A DNA stretch of 64,000 nt from Pyrocephalus nanus (Eukaryota > Chordata > Aves > Passeriformes > Tyrannidae): positions 39,206,425 through 39,270,424 of the forward strand of contig CM076266.1 of the NCBI GenBank assembly GCA_038380795.1, written 5' to 3'. Every line of letters starts with the position of its first letter. Position 1 is the stretch's first letter. The position numbers and the translations under genes were made by a program. A model generated the notes under the pieces. The model saw only the letters and a list, made by a program, of their open reading frames with translations, had not been told where the DNA came from and ran no database searches. Shown here in pieces: positions 1-13,476 of this stretch.

Positions 1-2651
1 TATAATGGGCAAGAATGAGTTTCTGTTTTTTTTAAATCCAGCCATTTTGGCTCTATTGAGTTAAAAACTTTGGAACTTTCTCATTACTTTGTTGCTGATT
101 AATTTAATAGAGATCCTATATGGTTTAATTGGTATTCGAAACAACAAGCATTTAGTTCAAGTTGTCGGGAAAGTCACTGTTGACAGAAGCAGTAATATTT
201 TTTTCATAATTATAAAAGGGAGAGAAAGGTGCCATGGGATGCTCATTAGTGCCCTAATTGTGAACATGGAGGGCAGCAGGAAGTCCTCTTAGAGAGAAAT
301 GCATATGGAGTGAATTTCTTATGTCTTAGCCCCTTGAGCTAATACCATGCCAAGTACCTACAGTGTGGTCAGTGCTACCCAGACAAAACAGGCTGTTCTC
401 CCCTACAGAAGTGCAAGATGTAAACTTGGCTCATATAGACCTTGCATCTATTTTGTGTTTAAGCTCCGTTCTCTGTTCATTTACATTAATCTCTATTTTA
501 AAGTCATTTTGCTTACTGCAAAATGATTCAAACCACCATAATGTGAGGAAAAGCACTGACAAGTGAGCTTGCCCTGCATAGTAACTGACACATCTTGGCA
601 TTTTTGGGTTGGGTTGTGTTGGGTTGGGTTTTAATGCCTATGTTACATTTCTTTTATCTTGCAACTAAGCTCTCCGTGCTCAGTTTACTGATTTTTAACT
701 TAGACCCCTCTGATGTAGCAGATGCATAAGAATTTGGAGGGTTGCTCTGTGTTTTTAAATGATGTTAAACAGCTGGCCAGATACCAAATTCTGCTGTATA
801 CTTATGAATTTGTATCTTTGCTTACTCTGTACCAGGGGAAATATTTGAAATTACAATGTGTAAACTCTCATTTGAGGTAAATCAACATCGCTCTGCTGAA
901 CTGAGTATAACTGAGGCTTAAGTTAACTGAGAATTTGTCTCTGTGGGTTCATTGACGTAAGTTTTTACAGACTCTTGAAACAGTAATAAATTCATGGAAC
1001 ACAAGATGTGGTGTATGAACACCAGCTGATGTTTCTGACTATAATTTCAAGAATTACTGTATTTCTCTAAGTGTTAGGGCACTACTTCTCTTTGAGGATT
1101 TTTATGAGCTGATGTTTCACTTGCTGTTTTACTAAGACCAGTGGATAGAATATGAAAATATGTTTTATTTTGCTTAGTTAACATTGTTTTTCTTTATTAA
1201 AACTTCTTTTTAAAAAGTTGTTTTTCTAAATTACTAATTTCTTACTTTTCAATTTGTATTTAAAAAAATTAAAATAATGGCTGCAATAATCTACTTTGAA
1301 TTACTGCAGTACATGCCTTGAAAAATCCTTTCCTCCTTAGATTTTTATGAGGATATGTCTGCAATGCCTAGATTGCTGCCTAGAGCAAGAAAGATTATGT
1401 AGATTTGTCAATAGATGAGAACTTGTCTAATAGTGGGAGAGATTTACTGTTTTGTTTACTCTTAGATTTTTTTATCATTTCAGCAGTTGACAGACTGAAG
1501 ATGGAGTGAAGTCAGGAGATCATCCTAATTGTATTCATTGTTTCTTACTTGCACTTCAGTCAGTGAAACAAATCCTATGATGGCAACTAGAGCTTTTCAG
1601 GTTTTTTGGATGGAAAAATCAATTTTCTTATGAAGTTTGAAAATAGCACACCCAATTCTTAAGTCCTTTGGTGGGACTAAAGGATGGTGAGCCTAGTCCA
1701 TCCTTAACCTGTGCCCTTTCATTGCGGAGACAGAGTAAAGCTTCTGTTAAAGTTGATGGAGTGTAGAGAACTCAAGGATATTATATTCTCACCTTTTGTG
1801 AATACTAGGAACTGAAAAAGAGATCTGGATGTGCCACATTGCAAGAAAGGACATAGTAGGAGCTCCATTGTGTTCTGTGAAGCTGCAAAGCTTCCTAAAG
1901 CTGATGCTCATGGTATCATATCTGGATACCAGCAGGAATTGTTTGTTTGACATGTTGGGGGAAAGGGATGAGAGTAAAACTATATATTGTTGAATTCTCA
2001 GAATTGAAGTGTGCAGTCATGAGGTCCTGGCCAAAAGAATAACTGCAGTTCCTGCTTTCCCAGTACCAGTTGCTCACTGTTTCCTTTCCTACTAATGCTT
2101 CCTCTCAGGACACAGCTGGTCTTCCTTCTCTCTTACAAACTCCCCTAACACTGAGGTGAGTTGGCAGTGGTGAGGCAGGACAGTAACTGCAGAAGGACCA
2201 AGTAAGCCCCAGCTCAGGCTGACTGTGACCAGTTTTTCAGGAGGAAGTGCATTCCCATGTCCCAGGTGACAAGAGTACCCTCCTTGGCAGTAAGAAAGCC
2301 ATCCACCCAAGGGTATTTGCATCACCTGTTACAGATGCTATTCACCCAAATCACTGTATCATTAAGAAAAAAAAGGGCAGTACAAGCAACAAGGACACCA
2401 GTTTTAGTCCTGTGGTAGAGCAAATAAACTACATTTTTAGTTGTCAGAGAACAGGCCAACATATTATTTTATACATGAGGGTTTTTTCCAGCATAGAGAA
2501 GACCTGCCTGTGTATGTAATGTAATGTAATAAACTGTCAACAACTCAGAGTTGTGTGACTATCCCTGGCCACTACCAATACAAATTTGCAGGGCACCACT
2601 GCTGTGTAGTGGTTCCTGCCCTATTCAGAGGGACAGCTGCAGCCTTTGCAC
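1..2651. other. Non-coding left flank
   Basis: AT-rich sequence with only short open frames lacking any recognisable domain. AATAAA occurs at 985-990 and 2528-2533 on the plus strand, the second next to a TGTAA microrepeat. In the human order OSBPL3 lies on this side of GSDME in the same orientation, so part of its 3' UTR could be here; I see no coding sequence to prove it. Confidence 0.4.
601..634 (+). repeat. TTGGG-type simple repeat
   Basis: Repeated GGGTT units interrupted by a single TGTGTT. It resembles, but is not, the vertebrate telomere unit TTAGGG. Confidence 0.7.
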
Positions 2652-3140
2652 AGAACCACAGAATGGGTCAGGATGGAAGGGACACCAGTGGGTCATCTGG
2701 TCCAACCTCCCTGCTCAAGCAGGGTCATCCTAGAGCACATGGCACAGGATTGCATCCGGATGGTTCTTGAATATCTCTAATGAGGGAGACTCCACAACCT
2801 CTCTGGGCAATCTGTTCCAGCGCACAGTCACCCCCGTAGTACAGAAGTTCTTTCTCAAATTCAGGTGGAAGGAACTTCCTGTTCATCAATTTCTGCCCAA
2901 CGCCTCTGGTCTTGTTGCTCGACACCACCGAGAAGAGCCTGGATCCATCCTCTTGACGCTGTCCCTTCAGGTACTTATAGACATTGATGAGGTTTCCTCT
3001 CAGTCGTCTCTTCTTGAGGCTGAACAGGCCCAGCTCCCTCAGCCTTTCTTTTCTTTCCACTCTCTTAATCATCTTTGTTGTCCTCTGCTGGACCGACTCC
3101 AAGAGCTCCATCTCTCTCCTACTGAGAAGCCTGCAATTGG
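2652..3140 (-). repeat. CR1 LINE fragment, 3' end
   Basis: Minus-strand sequence reads the end of the CR1 second open frame (motifs [17 protein letters not shown] and [15 protein letters not shown] in translation) followed by the CR1 3' UTR, with the element's 3' end near 2652. An open frame of 139 codons spans 2725-3144 on the minus strand, which suggests a fairly young, 5'-truncated copy. Confidence 0.9.
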
Positions 3141-6100
3141 TCACAGTACTTTTGTATCTACAAATCTGTTTTGACCCACAGCACCCCCTTTATGGTACCT
3201 TTTGGGCAACACTGTTGCAAAACATAAAAGAAAATCCATGCAATTACCAGCCCACAGACTTTGCAGCTGCTTGCCAGCCCTTGCTCCTTGTTTCAAAAAG
3301 AACCGTTCTTTTTCATCCTGTTCCCTTTAGCTGGGAAAACCCAGGTAAGTTCTTACCCCACTGCCTGTAACACACTGAAAAGACAACACTTCACATGCTG
3401 AAACTAGGAGGCAGCAATAACAAGCTGAAAAATGAAATGACCTGAAGACACAGGGCCTTGGTGTGTCTTGGTACCCGGTGGGGCTGAACTATCAGCCCTG
3501 TGTGAAATGGGGGGAAAATTTCCTTTTGCCTTCCCTTGCAGTGTGCACTTCTACAGCAGAAGGTGCAGACAGCCCCTGACACTTCCTGCTGCAGAGTCCC
3601 TGGGAAGCTGCAGCAACTCTAACTCGCCTTGCAGAAGCAATACAGCCTCACAGATCCTTAGGACCCTCTGGAGCCACTGGCTTCTTTGCTGTTTGTGGTC
3701 TTCTCAGTGCGTCTGCTACTTCTGTGGGCCATGGCCTGCTTCAAAGATCTCTAAACAAAATTCTCAATTTCTGTCTTTGAGGGCATTTAAAACTGCATTT
3801 GTTTTGTTCTGGAGAAACCCCCTTCAGATTGCTCTGGAACAGGAGTTTCCGTTGTTGCTGAGACTGAGCTGACAGTTAACAGGTAATGAGAAGGGGGATT
3901 ATAGAGTTGCAAAATAACTGGGAAAGAAAATAGAGGAGGCACAAAATACAAAAGTGAGAGAGAAAATTTGTTTTAAATCATAATAGAGCTATTGCTACAA
4001 ATGTTGTACTAGATGACAATATGCATCTGGTGTTACTCAATGAAATATTAATGTTAGCGAGGTTTGACTCTGGCCATGCTCCAGTTCTGAAGCAATGCAT
4101 TACAAATATCGTTCAGCTGCCTGCCTTTCAGGAGAGACTGCAATCACATACTGCCGATACTTTGGAAAATTCTGCCCAAATAACTTGCTCCTGCAGTCAA
4201 ATAGTGAGGGGTTTTGAGGATGCTTGTGCACACGTGTCCATTTGGAGGATGCAAGAGGAATTGCGTGAAACAGAACAAACCTAGGGAGCTGATCAAAGAG
4301 AACTTTCTTACAGCCAACTTTCCTCTCTACAGGCAGCTTCAGCCACGGGCTCTTTCTCATGGGTCATTTGACTCCTATTGCATTGCCAGTTTTGTCCTGA
4401 ACTTTCCATGTGTTCTTTAGATATGCTTTCCTTAGTTCTTCCATTCACTGTAACTTTAAGGTTCTCTATAAATAGGAAAATCAATATGAACTGCCCTAAT
4501 TTTAGGGTGACATTTTTTACTGATCTGAAAATGTAACAGCAGAACAATTATGAGTGAAAGTACAATTTATTAAAACAATGCATATTACATAATCATTTAC
4601 AATCAGTTGTACCTAGCTGTCCATTGTACTTAGTGCTGTACAACTATACTTTAAATAGAGCCATGTGCTGTAGAGTTCAATTTTAAAGAGAATACTTCCA
4701 GAGTGCTTACAGTCTGAAATGTGTATGTGTGCAGAGATACAAAGATGTAGGGCCTCATTTTTTGGAGTCATAGTGACAGGTATCTTCTGTTTGCAATGCT
4801 TCATTGAAACACAAACCCCTAATATTTGTTCTTTAGATGCAGTTCATCATTTGACTTTGTAGGTCCTGTTCCAACTCGCCAAGAATTAAAGACAAAAAAA
4901 AAAAAAATAAAAAGGAAGAAAAATTAGGAAGCATAGGGAATAAATTTGAGATTTTAATACTGATACATTTTTTATACTTTTGTAGTTTAATATGGAAGTT
5001 CAGTGTATTTAATACTTTTAAAATAACTGTTTATATAGGATCTATTTAAATGTTTGGGGCTCCTACACAATAGTTTGATAGGCATTCCTTTTGGCTAATT
5101 TATAAGGAAGTTTTACTGCTGAATATCTTGAACTATATAGCAGCCAGATGGTTTTTAATAAAACATTAATGAGACCAGATGGTTCATAACAAACTATTAT
5201 GGAAGACTTTTGAGACATGCAAGGAAAGTTATCACTTCCTAAGTCTTCCTTTATTGTTATTGTAAAAGAAATATAGTTCTGTGACTGCCATCTAATCTAC
5301 AATTTAAAGTTAGAAACAGCAAGTTCATGCAGATTCATGCAATCTGTTCTCCATATTATTATTAGAGACATCATAGAATCATAGAATGGTTTGGTTTGGT
5401 TTGGAAGGGGACCTTAAAGATCATCTAATTCTAACCCCCTGCCATGGGCAGGGGACATCTTTTACTAGATCACATTGCTCAGGGCCCTATCCAGCCTGGC
5501 TTTGAACAACTTCTAGGGATGAGACATCCACAACTTCTCTGGGCAACCTGTTCTAGTGCTTCCCCATCCTCACAGTAAAGAATTTCCTCCTAACATTTAA
5601 TCTAAACTCTTTTTCAGTTGGAAGCCATTCCCCCTTGTCCCATCACTACAACTCCCGAGGAAGACTTCCTCTCCAGCTTCCAAGCAACCTTCTCTTATCC
5701 AGGCTGAACATCTCCAACTTTCTCAACCTTTGTAGGAGAGATGCTCTAGTCCCCTTATCAACTTCGTGGCTGTCCTCTGGACTTCCTCCAACAGAAGGGC
5801 CACATCGCTAGATGACTTCTTAGATACCTATAATCTATTAGATAAGATCCTAGTCTACCTCTTCTGACAATTTTCTTAAAATCATGGGAAAATCATCAAA
5901 TAATCACAAGGTTTTCATAGGTAGATCTTTAAAGATACAGAAAACACCCTCACTGCAGGGTTAAGAGAGCTTTTACTACGGCAGAGGGGAGCCCTGTGCC
6001 ACAACAAGTGTACTACAGAAAGGTAGATGTAGTACTGCTTTCTCCCATACCAGCATCAATATTTGAGGCAGCAAGATCCAAGTTACAGCAAACAGGTTAT

Positions 6101-9100
6101 CCTGAACATGTCTGCCTCCTTCTGCATCTCAGCATGGCACTCTGCAGTGGTCCTTCCAAGGGACTAGAAGGTCCAGAAGTGAACTCTTTTTTTCCTCACA
6201 CTGGACTGTAAAGGTAGCAGAGATAAACCTGGCAATACAAAACGGCCTCTAAGTAGTGGCCAAACTCATCTTACAGACAAAATCTTCAGTTAGAGGTGTC
6301 TCCTTTCTCTTGTCAGAGCAGAGCAGATAGAAGCTCCCATGAGTGGGTAGGGAAATGCAGCAGAATGGTTTTCTGACTGCTTTGAACTCACACAGTCCCT
6401 CCTGGCTTACTGCACCCTCCCACTCACCTCCCCTAGGCACGACACAGTCCCTTGCACTTTGCTAAGCCTGTCACTCGCTGCTGGCACAGTGGCAGGGCTG
6501 GTGACAGCTGTAACAGCAGGAGAGCCAGAAAGCTGTTGTTTGCAACAGGAAATGTTTCAGAAGACTGAATGATATAGGCGAAAAGGACAGAGCATCCCAC
6601 CAAAACAGGAGATGAATTTCAATGTGAAAGACAAATGAGGCTGTTTAGCTGATTTGAAAGAAATAAGGAAATAAACAAATAAAATGCTGCTCAGATCTTT
6701 TATTCTCACAAAAGGAAATGGGCAAAAAAGAAGTTTATTCTTTCACTGGTGATTTGGCTTACCAGTTGCTGGACACCTTCAAAAAGATTTGCTACCCCAA
6801 ATATCCTTCTCTTCTAAATAGAAGCCCAAAATAGTTTCACACTTTCTTCCCACTTCCTCCTCAGAACTTAGGCCAGCAGACCCTTCTGCAGCCAGTGTGA
6901 GGGTTTTAAAAAAAGCCCAGCACTGAGCAACAGAAACCTTTGGATGGCCTCCGGACACCTCAATATACAGGAAAAATTTGAGCAAGCGCTTTCTAGTCAG
7001 GCTGGATGCAGCCTGAAACAATACACTAATGGCTACAAGGCATTACATACCATTAATAAATCTAATACCAAATGCTTATAGGATGCATAGACCTTTTCTG
7101 TTCCTCGTAGAATAACCATTCTGCAATGCTGACATCTTGTGGTGACTTGCTCAGTGATTTCTTAAATATCACACCTGAGGAATTTCACAGCCCTGCTCAA
7201 AAAGCATTCAACTATTTTGTTGATTGACTTTTTTTTCCTTTTACATAACTGTCTTTTTTGTTATTAACTCACTTATTATGTGTATTTTTTAAGTTGTGGC
7301 TGTGAAGCTCTCGTGTCAATTGTCTCACCTTACTTACTTATCTAAATGAGGTAGCTGGAACTTGTCCCATATCAAAACCAGTTTGTTCCAGAGGCAAAAG
7401 TTTCAGATTTTCTCCTTCTTTTCCTTCTGCAAGAGGATTTTCTCATGCAGGAAAAGTGCAGAAGGATCTGCATTTCATGGTTCAGCTCAGGAGATGGAGC
7501 ATGCGGCAGACAGATCCCAGTACACACCACATTTGGAATGTGTATTTCTCTGGTATGATATTCTCCCTGCTGGCATCCCAGCTGGTCACAAAGTAACCAT
7601 GGGTTGTGAATTTTGTCTATGCACTGCACCTAAAGAACATTTCCACAAAGTCTGAATGCTCAAAGTGGTTGTTTAATCCTGAATGTCTCCTATTTGCAGC
7701 CAGTTTTGGTAACAGTCTTTGAAGCCTGTAAGTGAATTGCTGCATAACCCCAAAAGCATTTTCTAACACTCAGACTTATGTTTCTATCTCTTCTAATGAG
7801 AAGCATCTGAAAACTATCCTACATCATTGTGTGTCTTTCAAGTGGATAGAAGATTTCTGTTGAAGATTTTTCTTGAAAACCTGGGAATATTCCTGGTGCT
7901 ATCACCCTTTATTTGGTGTACACGCAACTGCTGGCAATGTCCTTAAAATGACTAGCAAGTTTCACTAGTTTTATTTCAGTCCTCCCTCCCCAGTGAACAT
8001 TTCCATGGCAATGTGGTTCAGTGCAACTTCCTGCCTTGATTTCTCAAAATATGCTTTAGCAGACTCTTGCATTTGAAATGGATCACACATTGCCACTCCC
8101 TGGAAAAAACCACGATAGCTTATGAAACGTGTGATATTACTGGCCAGATTATTACTGAAGCTAGCAATTCTGCAGCTCGTTGCTGATCCTAAAAAGAGAT
8201 CTCTTGAGGATGTGTGGGTGCTTCTTCTCAGGATGGGGCTCTGAGAATGGAGCTTTATAATTTTTATTAGTTCATAAAAATTAAATTATCACAAATGCAG
8301 GTACTTAGTTCCATCCTGGCTATTTGTTCAAATTTCTGTAAGCAGGTGCAACCCCAGAAGGGAAATCTATTTTATCATCGATTCAATAAGGGTGTCATCT
8401 GGGGAAATCAGAAAGAGGCAGTGAATTAGAATCTGCTAAAATTAGTTGGAAGGTTTGGATATTGTAAGTAGCTAAGGAAGAAATGGATCTACTTCAGCTA
8501 TGTGCATTAACTGTTACCTCTCACCCAAGACTGTTCATTTAAGGACATTCTGCTTTCAGCTTCCCTTTTTTCCAAAGCCTGGGTGTTTGTTCATCAAGAT
8601 TTGGTTATGTGACATTTGTGACTACAACCCACAGCCTCAAATGCTCACTCCTCAAACCACAAGGGAAGTAACCAGCCAGTGGCATGTTTCATGTGAAAAA
8701 GATTTCTTTGATATTTATCATCTTGAAATACTACTCCTTGGGTCTTTGCAGACTCATCTGTTTCTCACTGTATCACTCCTCTGGCATCATAAACAACCAA
8801 GCTGTTTTACTGAGGTGTTGTGTTGTTCTCAGAGCGCTGAGATACGGTGACTGAGGTCAGTATTTCGTGCTGGGGTTCACGAGCCTGCCCTCCATGCTCC
8901 ACTGACCACATTTCTCATTTTCTGTTCCCTGGACTAGGGACCTTGGATTGGGAGTTTCCATTCGGACCACGGCAGCTTCGCCGTGGCAACTTAGAGCTGC
9001 AAAGCTGCAGCCCAAGACGTGGCTGCTTCCAGCAGACTTTGCACTGGCCCCGTGCATTTCTGACTAAGGGCGACCCGAGCCAGGTTTGAAAGGATGTCGC

Positions 9101-9189
9101 AAAGATTTCCAGCTCAACCGTGTCACAGAACATCGCTGAGAGGCAATTGCCTGTAGGGAAAGGCCTGTGTAATGTGACAGGGCGTCACC
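3141..9189. other. Intergenic sequence upstream of GSDME
   Basis: Apart from the CR1 copy at 5371-5815 I see no gene, RNA gene or recognisable repeat. Open frames up to 135 codons (for example 3468-3872) lack known motifs and typical protein composition. Sequence becomes more GC-rich from about 8850 toward the CpG island. Confidence 0.5.
5371..5815 (-). repeat. CR1 LINE fragment with intact 3' tail
   Basis: The plus strand begins with two copies of TCATAGAA, the complement of the CR1 3' terminal repeat, then TGGTTTGG units and the CR1 3' UTR reverse complement (TGGGCAACCTGTTCTAGTG). The copy is 5'-truncated at about 5815. Confidence 0.9.
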
Positions 9190-9990
9190 ATGCCAAACCA
9201 GCTGCCCCATCCCAACGGGACTGATCCAGCCCCGCACCTCAGCCCGTCACAGGACAGCCCCACACCGAGACCTCCCGCTGGGCATCGGGCCGGGCCGCTG
9301 CGCGCCGCACCGGGACACGGCGAGCACGGCCAGCAGCCCATCCCTCACGGGGGAATTGTCAGCGCCCGGGGCAGCTGCGGGCAGGGATGGCGGGGGCGGC
9401 AGAAGCCGCCGCGGGAGCTCACAGGGGGCACGGACAGCGCCCCGGGCCCGCCCGTTGCCCTGTGCCGGGGCGGCGGCCGCGCCCGACATGGCGGAGACGC
9501 CTCGGGCGCCGCTCCGCGCCCGCCCGCTCGGCCGGGGTACCCGGGCGGGGCCTGCGCTCCCCGCGCCGCGGAACCTCTCCGCCAGCCACAGGAGCTACCC
9601 GCAGCAGCTCGCACAGCTCCCTCAGCCCGGGGAGCCTCGCCCGGGGCGCGGTTCGGCTCGCCACGCCCCGTGGGCGGAGCGCGCCGCATCCCCGTTGCCG
9701 GCGGCGGGGAGCGCCGGGAATGCCGTGAGTACGGGGTGGGAGCGGGGCGGCGGCGAGGCCCGGCCGTGCTTGCCGCCCCCGGGCCGCTGCCGCACCGCCC
9801 TTCCCGGGGGGCAGGAGGAGCCGCCGGGCTGAGCTCCGCCGCCCTTCCCGCGCCGGGGGCGAGGCCGGATGGCCGCAGTTCCGAGCGGGGGCTCTGAGTG
9901 GCGTTTCGGCGGGGCCCGGCGGGGCGATGCTCGCCTGCCCGAGCCGGTCTCGGCAAGGCGGGCGGGGCTGTGCTCACCCAGGATAAGGGC
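9190..9990 (+). promoter_or_regulatory. GSDME: CpG island, probable GSDME promoter
   Basis: This is the only strongly GC-rich, CpG-dense block in the window, containing GC-box-like runs (for example GGGCGGGG near 9545) and no TATA box that I can see. It lies about 3.5 kb upstream of the first GSDME coding exon, where the family normally has a non-coding first exon. The long overlapping open frames on both strands here follow from stop-poor GC-rich sequence and are not good gene candidates. The transcription start cannot be fixed from sequence alone, and divergent transcription is possible. Confidence 0.75.
9600..9724 (+). other. GSDME: Probable non-coding exon 1 of GSDME (5' end arbitrary)
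   Basis: A good splice donor (GTGAGT at 9725-9730) lies inside the CpG island and could join to the acceptor before 13477. The 5' boundary given is a placeholder because no start site can be read. The human gene also has a non-coding first exon. Other donors in the island are possible. Confidence 0.4.
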
Positions 9991-11679
9991 AGCTTGGCCC
10001 CTTCCCAGAGTCCTAGCACCCGGCAGCCCGGGAAAGGACGCCGCATCCCTCCACGGTGCCCAAGTCTTTGGGGACACGTGCTGCGGAGTCCTTGAGGCAC
10101 AAAAGAGGGCCACATCCAGTGCTAAAATCTGTTGGATATGTTTCTGGAGACCACGTGCGTCCAAAGACTGAAATGCATTGTGTGAATAGCCCTGCTAGGC
10201 TTTGTGTATTAGCTCTTACAGATGCTGGTTTTGTAATGCCTAATAGCGCTTCCAACACTGCGGCTCCAGCCCCGTCCTCTTTGGCCCTCCGGGGTTGTGT
10301 TTCCTTACAGCTTGGTTTGGCAAGGGGTGTGCTGGCATTTGACAATCCAGTTCGCATCCTATACCCTAATTCCCTGTATACTGTGTCCAGTGTGCTGTGT
10401 AACCTTATGTAAATAGAAAAAAAAAAAAGACATTTTTGTATTTTATGTAAAGGATATAGACTGTGAGAAATATCAGGCACCTGCTGAGAACTTGCTTTTG
10501 TGCTGACAGAGGTAAATACTGATTATTCTTAAAGTGTTGCTTTGGATCTAATGTCCCACTATATTGAGTTAGGGAGTCGTGATAAAGCAAAGAAACTGGG
10601 TGAATTTTTTTTTATTTAAGTAAACAGTGAAGTTGCTGTAATTGTCTTCACTTGATCTCATTGCTGTCATTGAATGATCTTTCTGTAGCTCAGGTTCAGG
10701 CTAATTTTAAATTTCTCAGTAGGCAAGAAAGGTACTCCTCCTTCTTTTTCTGCTTTTATGCCTGGCTATCAATCTGTAAGAGTGAATTCACTCTGACAGG
10801 TGTTTCTTACCAGCTTTGATACCTTCCCCTGTAATTGTACCCAACCAAGCACAGCTCTATTAAAATTTCTGGAGGCAGAGTTTTCTTAATGCTGGATCCA
10901 TAACCACTCCACATCCCCTCAGTCAGGATGCCGTCAATCCTGGTTGGCTGCATAGGAGTTCCCTGATCTTGGCTAAGGGCGTATTTAATTGCTCTCTGTC
11001 TTTGTTTTGTGAACTAGGGAAACAAGATATTTGGGTGTGTTGTCAAATTTGTGTTAGATGCACTATATCCAAAGAGACATAAACAGCAGCTTGGATAGAA
11101 TATTCTTGCTTTGCAGGGACAGCTGCACCAGCAATTATGCTCCCTGCAAAGACATTCCCCATGCAGCAAAGTGTGGAAGATGCTGACATGCCATTTTGAG
11201 GCTGAAAACTGTCCCCTGTCTCCTGCCTGGTGAGTCTCAAGCCCAGTGCTCTTTCCTGGATGTTCTTTTTGCCTGTCAGAAGTGTGGTGCCTGGGAATGA
11301 AGCCAAAACACCATGAACTGGAAGATACATGGAGTGGTGCAGTGGTTTTTCACATGAAGTTTAGTGAGTGTGAAACAATACTAGGAATTGGGTTTTGCAA
11401 TTTCTTTTATGATAAACTCCTCAGAAATTGGTGGCCTTTTTCTTTTCAGAGACTATGGCTATGTGAGTGGGCTATGTAGGAAGGTGATCAGAATGAGCAA
11501 GCAGTCTTGTAAAGCACAGAAATGTTTGAAGAAGGTTATGCTAGGGAGAGAAGGCAGCTCGTGCAGCAGGCAATGAGAATTTTCCTGGTGGTCCCCTCCA
11601 TTACACATCAGTCATCTGGTTGTCTGGCTGTTTGCAAAATACAGTGTCCTGCAAAACAAGTCCCAGGAATAAAGAAAAT

Positions 11680-11732
11680 TAGTTTTGGTTTGGTTTGGTT
11701 TGGTTTTGGGGTTTGTTTTTTTTTTATTTCTG
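11680..11732 (+). repeat. TTTGG simple repeat and T-run
   Basis: Five or so TTTGG units followed by GGGG and a T-run, in GSDME intron 1. Confidence 0.75.
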
Positions 11733-12173
11733 CAGTGGAGCTTCATTGCTTTATTCTGTTAAAGTGTTCTCACTGAGATTAAAAGCAGGGAAATTTAAAG
11801 AGGAGAAATGCAAAAAATCAGTCTCGGTTCAGCTTAGGAAAAGGTCAGAGAACAAGAAAGTGAGTGGAAATATTCCCCGGTGCATACAGCTGAGGTTGTG
11901 CTGCAGGGTTTGTTGCAGCTGCAATTACAGTGAAAGCCCCAGAAGACTCTTTAGTAAAATGTTATGTGCCTTTGACATTGCTCAAATCCTTTCGATGCAG
12001 GTGTTGTTGGAAAACACCTTTTACTTGTACACCCTTTACTCCTTACAAAGACTAGGCCATAGAGGATTCATGAGGAGGTAGCTACCTCAACATGAATTGG
12101 TAAATACTGTGTGAAATACCCAGAATGGGATTTGGGAAAAACTAATGGAAAGGTAAGTTTCCATCTGCAAAAT

Positions 12174-12228
12174 AGCTTTTTTTCTCCCTCGATACTAAAA
12201 TATCGAGGGAGATACTACTAAAAAAGCT
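12174..12228. repeat. Inverted repeat in GSDME intron 1
   Basis: A perfect 12-bp stem (TCTCCCTCGATA at 12183-12194 with its complement at 12201-12212) closes a 6-nt loop. A further 9-bp outer stem (AGCTTTTTT at 12174-12182 with AAAAAAGCT at 12220-12228) follows after a 7-nt one-sided bulge. Function unknown. Confidence 0.85.
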
Positions 12229-13476
12229 GTAGTCGAAGCAGTAATATCTTTATTCAGGTTTCCATTTTCTGTCAATAATGCTGAGTACTCACTGCAATAT
12301 CCATTTTTGTTTGAAGTCTGTTCTGTCTTTTTACTCTGGTCTGGACTTGTCAATGACAAAACTAAGAGCTCTGCAGAGCAAGGCAGGTAATTAATCATAA
12401 ATGTGTGGAAAGCCAGCTGAGACGGCTTATGATCTTAGTTGAACTTTCCAGTCAGTGTCAGCTGGGGGATTCAAAGGACCGCTGCCAGATTTAAAAAAAA
12501 AAAAATTATTCTAGAGATAGCTCAAAAAACATGGAGTTGAAAAACTGAAAAAGATGAGATTTCTTAAGAGGTTCAAATATTGGTTTATTAGACTTGCATG
12601 TTTAGCACTTGTGAATGGTAATTTTTACAATTTTTTCTGTGCGTTTAGCCAGTTTCTCTCATTGAAAAAATTCCTTATAAATACTGCAATATGTGTTGCT
12701 GAGGATAAAGAAAATCTTACATGATAAGAGATGCTGATATTTTGTAATTAAAATCATTGAAAAGCTGTAATAAAATATATTTGTAGCTGTTTAGTGGATA
12801 TGAATAGCAGTTGCAAATAACATAAGTTCAATTTAGCTGTAGTTATGTAAATAGAAAACAGAAAATTTGAAAATATTGGAGATAAAGAGTTCCTAAAGAA
12901 AAAAATTAATTGAAACTTTCCAGGGGTGTAGTTCAGAAACAAAACTTAGTAACAAAGATGCCAGCTCAAATATTTGTTGCTTTTTATGGAATAATAGTTA
13001 TTATCCCTATATGTGTTTACTCTTACTGAAAAGATCAAGATAATTTGTGTGAGTAATAACTAACTACCTTATATGGAGTAAAATGATTTTATGTTAGGTA
13101 ATAAAAGAAGGATTATTTAATCTTGGGCCACTGCCCCAGTGCTCTCTTCATCCTAGCCAGTCTCTGTGGGGAGCTCATTAGTGGATGCTTTTTCACAGAA
13201 TTTCAGGTAGGTTGAATAAGTTTTTTCTTCTCTAATAGATTAATTACCTGTGAATGTTCCTTTTAACTAAAATTCTTTTCTTAGTTACTGTGAAAGTTTT
13301 TTTACTTCAGGATAAATTGTTTGAACTGTCATTCCCAGGACAGAGTGGAGAAGATGGGATAAAAACATTACCTGCTCTTTCATTAATACCATTACTATGA
13401 AGAAGTTCTTGAAGTGACAATGTAAATATTTATACTTTCCAACCGTAGTTGTTTGAAAACAGATGTATTCTTTCAG

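Larger units (their letters stand above)
9725..13476 (+). other. GSDME: GSDME intron 1
   Basis: The 5' half is the tail of the CpG island, with E-box cores CACGTG at 10076 and 10154. The rest is AT-rich, with the TTTGG repeat at 11680, the inverted repeat at 12174-12228 and an A-run near 12492. No coding exon recognised. Confidence 0.5.

Noticed and set aside
1..2600. OSBPL3 3' end expected by synteny
   Set aside because: No open frame here resembles the conserved oxysterol-binding domain end; at most untranslated sequence could be present, so I did not call the gene.
2725..3174. Plus-strand open frames opposite the CR1 copy
   Set aside because: They are antisense to the CR1 ORF2 remnant, whose minus-strand reading explains the open length.
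9190..10171. Long overlapping open frames (up to 256 codons) on both strands in the CpG island
   Set aside because: Pro/Ala/Arg/Gly-rich translations on both strands are what stop-poor GC-rich DNA gives. No known motif is seen.
11654..11663. p53 half-site-like sequence AAACAAGTCC in GSDME intron 1
   Set aside because: Human GSDME has a p53-responsive intron 1, but only one half-site is present and no second half lies beside it.
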